The translations under genes and the position numbers were made by a program. 8,008 nt of DNA from Oscillospiraceae bacterium (GTDB lineage Bacteria; Bacillota; Clostridia; Saccharofermentanales; Saccharofermentanaceae): positions 1 to 8,008 of the forward strand of contig CACZPC010000161.1 in the NCBI GenBank assembly GCA_902782985.1, given 5' to 3'. Numbering within the stretch: position 1 is the first letter of the stretch; the number at the start of each line of letters is the position of its first letter. Shown here in pieces: positions 6,449 to 8,008 of this stretch. The notes under the pieces were generated by a model, which was not told where the DNA came from, did no database searches, and worked only from the letters and a program-made list of their open reading frames with translations.

Positions 6449-7824
6449 GACAGACAGGTCTCCAAATCGTAATCTGTATCATCACCGCTCGATCTGGCAA
6501 TGAAGTAATCCCTGTTATAGTTATTGATCCCGGATGCCCGATCACTGACGGGGCCGGGACAATATACGCTGGATGACATTATCTGCTCAAAGAGCATCGC
6601 CTCGGTACCGAAGACATCATCATCGCATACCAGATCCCATACCGAAGAAGATGTGACACAAGGAAGATATCCTCTTTGAGGATCCTGACTGTAGATGAGC
6701 TTCAGAGCATCAGTATCAAAGCACATGAATTCTGCAAGCGAAGCCGCAAGCTCCTTATTCCCGCATTCTTCGGACATGCACATTGAATAGATCGAAGCAT
6801 AAGGAATACCTGATGATTCGGCATTATCAGACGGAAGCATTGCGAAATATAATCCTTCGGGATAATAAGAAAGCCATCTGTCGATCGCCCCGGATGAACT
6901 CATCCACATACATGCGGATCTAGATATCCTGGGATCGGCACCGCTAAGATCCGAAAAGGCGGACAGATCCTCGTCATATATCGTATCTATATAATCGAGG
7001 GCATCATTAAGAGCAGAAGGATCCGAAGTCTCTCCTTCAAACATATAAGGTGTCCTTACATCATTATTGAAAGCGGAAGAAAGATAAGGCAATAGCTCAT
7101 AAGCACCGGCAAAAACGGTCATATCATCACTTAAGTCCTCAGATTTTATATCCCTGAGATAATCAAGGAAAGTCTGTGTATCGGTCCTGAAAGGGATCCT
7201 TCCCGACTCCGGTATATATTCACTGTTTCCTATAAGGAGCATTACGGACAGATAATGCGGCAGTCCGTAAGTACCGTCAGAGAACATGCATTCCATCAGA
7301 GCATCGGGATAGATTGCATTACCGTTGATATTACTGTCAGTGGCAAGATATTCATCATAAGGACAGATAAGTCCCGTATCCTTAACTGACTCAAGATCCT
7401 CCACCAGCATCAGGTCAGGCAGCTCGCCTGCCTCTTCCCACTCTAGAATACTCGGAAGTCCGGCTCCCTCCGCGGTAGTAAGTCTGGATGTTATTATCCA
7501 TGGAATATCTATCGTTCTTAAGAAATCGATATCAGAAGGATCACCGGTATAATTCTCATCAATAAGTCCTGTCTCCTTGGCATAATAAAGCCTTACAAGA
7601 AGATCGACAGTATCAGATGAATAAGGTACGGCTATAGTAAGTTCGGTAAGTGGTTCCGTCGTCTCCTCCGTACCCGAGACAGTCTCAGAGACGACGCTTG
7701 TATCTTCGGGATATGACAGATCCGGGAAGTCGTCATCACTCTTCTTGCATGAAGATGCGACAGTACTGATCAAAGCTACTGCCGTAATAAGTGAGAAAAC
7801 TCTCTTTAAACGCTTAAAAATCAT
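6445..7824 (-). CDS. Substrate-binding lipoprotein (extracellular solute-binding protein-like)
   Basis: A 459-residue predicted lipoprotein. The N-terminus has basic residues (K4, R5, K7, R8), a hydrophobic stretch at about 9-23 and Cys26 in VASSC, a loose lipobox with alanine rather than leucine at -3. After the cysteine comes an acidic Ser/Thr-rich linker to about residue 60, as in surface lipoproteins that tether a binding domain to the membrane. The mature part (from LTIAVPYSS) reads like a family-1 type periplasmic-binding fold: LPDLMLVEDLESV, DGTYGLPHYLSVMLLIGNSEYIPESG and GYLPCVTSS are characteristic local patterns. No permease or ATPase gene follows, so ligand and transporter are unknown; a sensory role is also possible. 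I chose the ATG at 7824 because GGAGGGA lies just upstream; a GTG at 7836 would place that site inside the gene and start at the predicted transcript end. It is the promoter-proximal gene. Confidence 0.85.
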   Translation of the reverse strand: MIFKRLKRVFSLITAVALISTVASSCKKSDDDFPDLSYPEDTSVVSETVSGTEETTEPLTELTIAVPYSSDTVDLLVRLYYAKETGLIDENYTGDPSDIDFLRTIDIPWIITSRLTTAEGAGLPSILEWEEAGELPDLMLVEDLESVKDTGLICPYDEYLATDSNINGNAIYPDALMECMFSDGTYGLPHYLSVMLLIGNSEYIPESGRIPFRTDTQTFLDYLRDIKSEDLSDDMTVFAGAYELLPYLSSAFNNDVRTPYMFEGETSDPSALNDALDYIDTIYDEDLSAFSDLSGADPRISRSACMWMSSSGAIDRWLSYYPEGLYFAMLPSDNAESSGIPYASIYSMCMSEECGNKELAASLAEFMCFDTDALKLIYSQDPQRGYLPCVTSSSVWDLVCDDDVFGTEAMLFEQIMSSSVYCPGPVSDRASGINNYNRDYFIARSSGDDTDYDLETCLS

Positions 7825-7827
7825 ACT

Positions 7828-7834
7828 TCCCTCC
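7828..7834 (-). promoter_or_regulatory. Ribosome binding site of the lipoprotein gene
   Basis: The minus strand reads GGAGGGA three bases before the ATG at 7824, or six bases counted from the GGAG core. It decides the start: an in-frame GTG at 7836 would lie upstream of this site and have no leader of its own. Confidence 0.75.
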
Positions 7835-7843
7835 ACATAAATA

Positions 7844-7871
7844 ATTATATCATTCTTTTATATATTTAAAT
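7844..7871 (-). promoter_or_regulatory. Predicted sigma-70/SigA promoter with extended -10
   Basis: The minus strand carries a perfect TATAAT at 7849-7844 preceded by TGA (7852-7850), an extended -10 element. The -35 is weak: TTTAAA at 7870-7865 is the best match, with a spacer of only 15 bases. A run of T and A upstream could act as an UP-like element. Transcription should begin near 7837, leaving a leader of only about 13 bases before the ATG at 7824. This is the only convincing promoter ahead of the eight-gene set. Confidence 0.7.
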
Positions 7872-7912
7872 AAAAAGGCAAAGAAAAAGCACATCCCGTA
7901 TAAAGGATGTGC
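7872..7912 (-). terminator. Rho-independent terminator after tRNA-Thr
   Basis: A perfect 8-bp stem (GCACATCC with GGATGTGC; arms at 7889-7896 and 7905-7912) with an 8-base loop. On the minus strand it is followed by TTTTTC and further T-runs (7888-7872). On the plus strand no T-tract follows, so it acts only for minus-strand transcripts. It lies nine bases past the tRNA 3' end and separates the tRNA unit from the protein operon. Confidence 0.9.
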
Positions 7913-7921
7913 CGATCTTGA

Positions 7922-7996
7922 TGGAGCCAATGGTGGGAATCGAACCCACGACCTATTCATTACGAGTGAATTGCTCTACCCCTGAGCCACATTGGC
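7922..7996 (-). tRNA. tRNA-Thr (anticodon CGU)
   Basis: A full cloverleaf is readable on the minus strand. Acceptor GCCAATG pairs with CATTGGC, the D stem is GCTC/GAGC with loop AGGGGTA, and the anticodon stem ATTCA/TGAAT holds loop CTCGTAA. The T stem GTGGG/CCCAC has loop TTCGAAT. The anticodon CGU is at 7964-7962 and reads ACG (threonine). The discriminator is U73, as in Bacillus-type tRNA-Thr, and CCA is encoded at 7924-7922. The length is 75 bases with CCA. Only 12 bases of upstream sequence remain in the window, so its promoter, or a preceding tRNA of an array, lies outside. Confidence 0.97.
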
Positions 7997-8008
7997 ATGT
8001 GCGCCTAA

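Larger units (their letters stand above)
7..7837 (-). other. Predicted eight-gene transcription unit
   Basis: All eight genes share one strand. The junctions, in order of transcription, are -4 (ATGA), +34, +16, -4 (ATGA), +2, -1 (TGATG) and -4 (ATGA) bases, with no hairpin plus T-tract between any of them. The single strong promoter is at 7844-7871, although the 34-base gap at 5332-5365 could hide a weak internal start. The unit probably continues past the left edge, since only six bases follow the last stop and they show no terminator. Confidence 0.7.

Noticed and set aside
7863..7872. Perfect 10-bp palindrome TATTTAAATA in the promoter region as an operator
   Set aside because: It is made only of A and T in an AT-rich promoter spacer, where such palindromes arise by chance; no second copy was seen.
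7922..7996. tRNA-Thr as an integration site for a mobile element
   Set aside because: No integrase gene and no repeated copy of the tRNA 3' end was seen in the window.

Overview
The window reads as a chromosomal segment of a Gram-positive, clostridia-type bacterium (Lachnospiraceae or Oscillospiraceae-like is my best guess). The reasons are a rhodanese-less ThiI next to its own cysteine desulfurase, a substrate-binding lipoprotein with a lipobox, strong GGAGG-type ribosome sites and an AT-rich promoter. The assignment is inferred from gene content, not from a marker gene. Everything is encoded on the minus strand, so the biological order runs from high to low coordinates.

Right end (7889-7996): a tRNA-Thr with anticodon CGU and an encoded CCA end, followed at once by a perfect 8-bp hairpin and a T-tract that form its terminator. 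The only real intergenic space (7825-7921, about 97 bases) holds this terminator and an extended -10 promoter (TGATATAAT). There is no gene-free stretch longer than 300 bases.

From that promoter eight genes run without a visible terminator to the left edge. Junctions are -4, +34, +16, -4, +2, -1 and -4 bases, so this is very probably one transcription unit. In order: (1) an orphan extracellular substrate-binding lipoprotein; (2) a fusion of a GNAT acetyltransferase-like domain to an O6-methylguanine-DNA methyltransferase (Ogt/MGMT); (3) a flavin reductase-like FMN-binding protein; (4) a NUDIX hydrolase of ADP-ribose pyrophosphatase type; (5) a NifS/IscS-like cysteine desulfurase; (6) ThiI, the tRNA 4-thiouridine synthetase; (7) a PurM/HypE-like AIR-synthase-family protein; (8) a LarB-like (PurE-related) pyridinium-3,5-biscarboxylate mononucleotide synthase with a short N-terminus.

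Genes 5-6 make a clear sulfur-transfer pair: the desulfurase supplies persulfide and ThiI uses it on tRNA. Genes 7-8 resemble two enzymes of purine-like or cofactor chemistry (an ATP-using PurM fold and a carboxylating PurE fold). LarB starts the nickel-pincer nucleotide pathway, but larC and larE are not in the window. The upstream genes (repair, flavin, NUDIX) look like housekeeping or stress functions carried in the same unit. No mobile element, CRISPR array, phage gene or defence system is visible. The parts worth a second look are the four-gene sulfur/PurM/LarB block, the GNAT-MGMT fusion, the shortened LarB and the insertion in the AIR-synthase-like protein.
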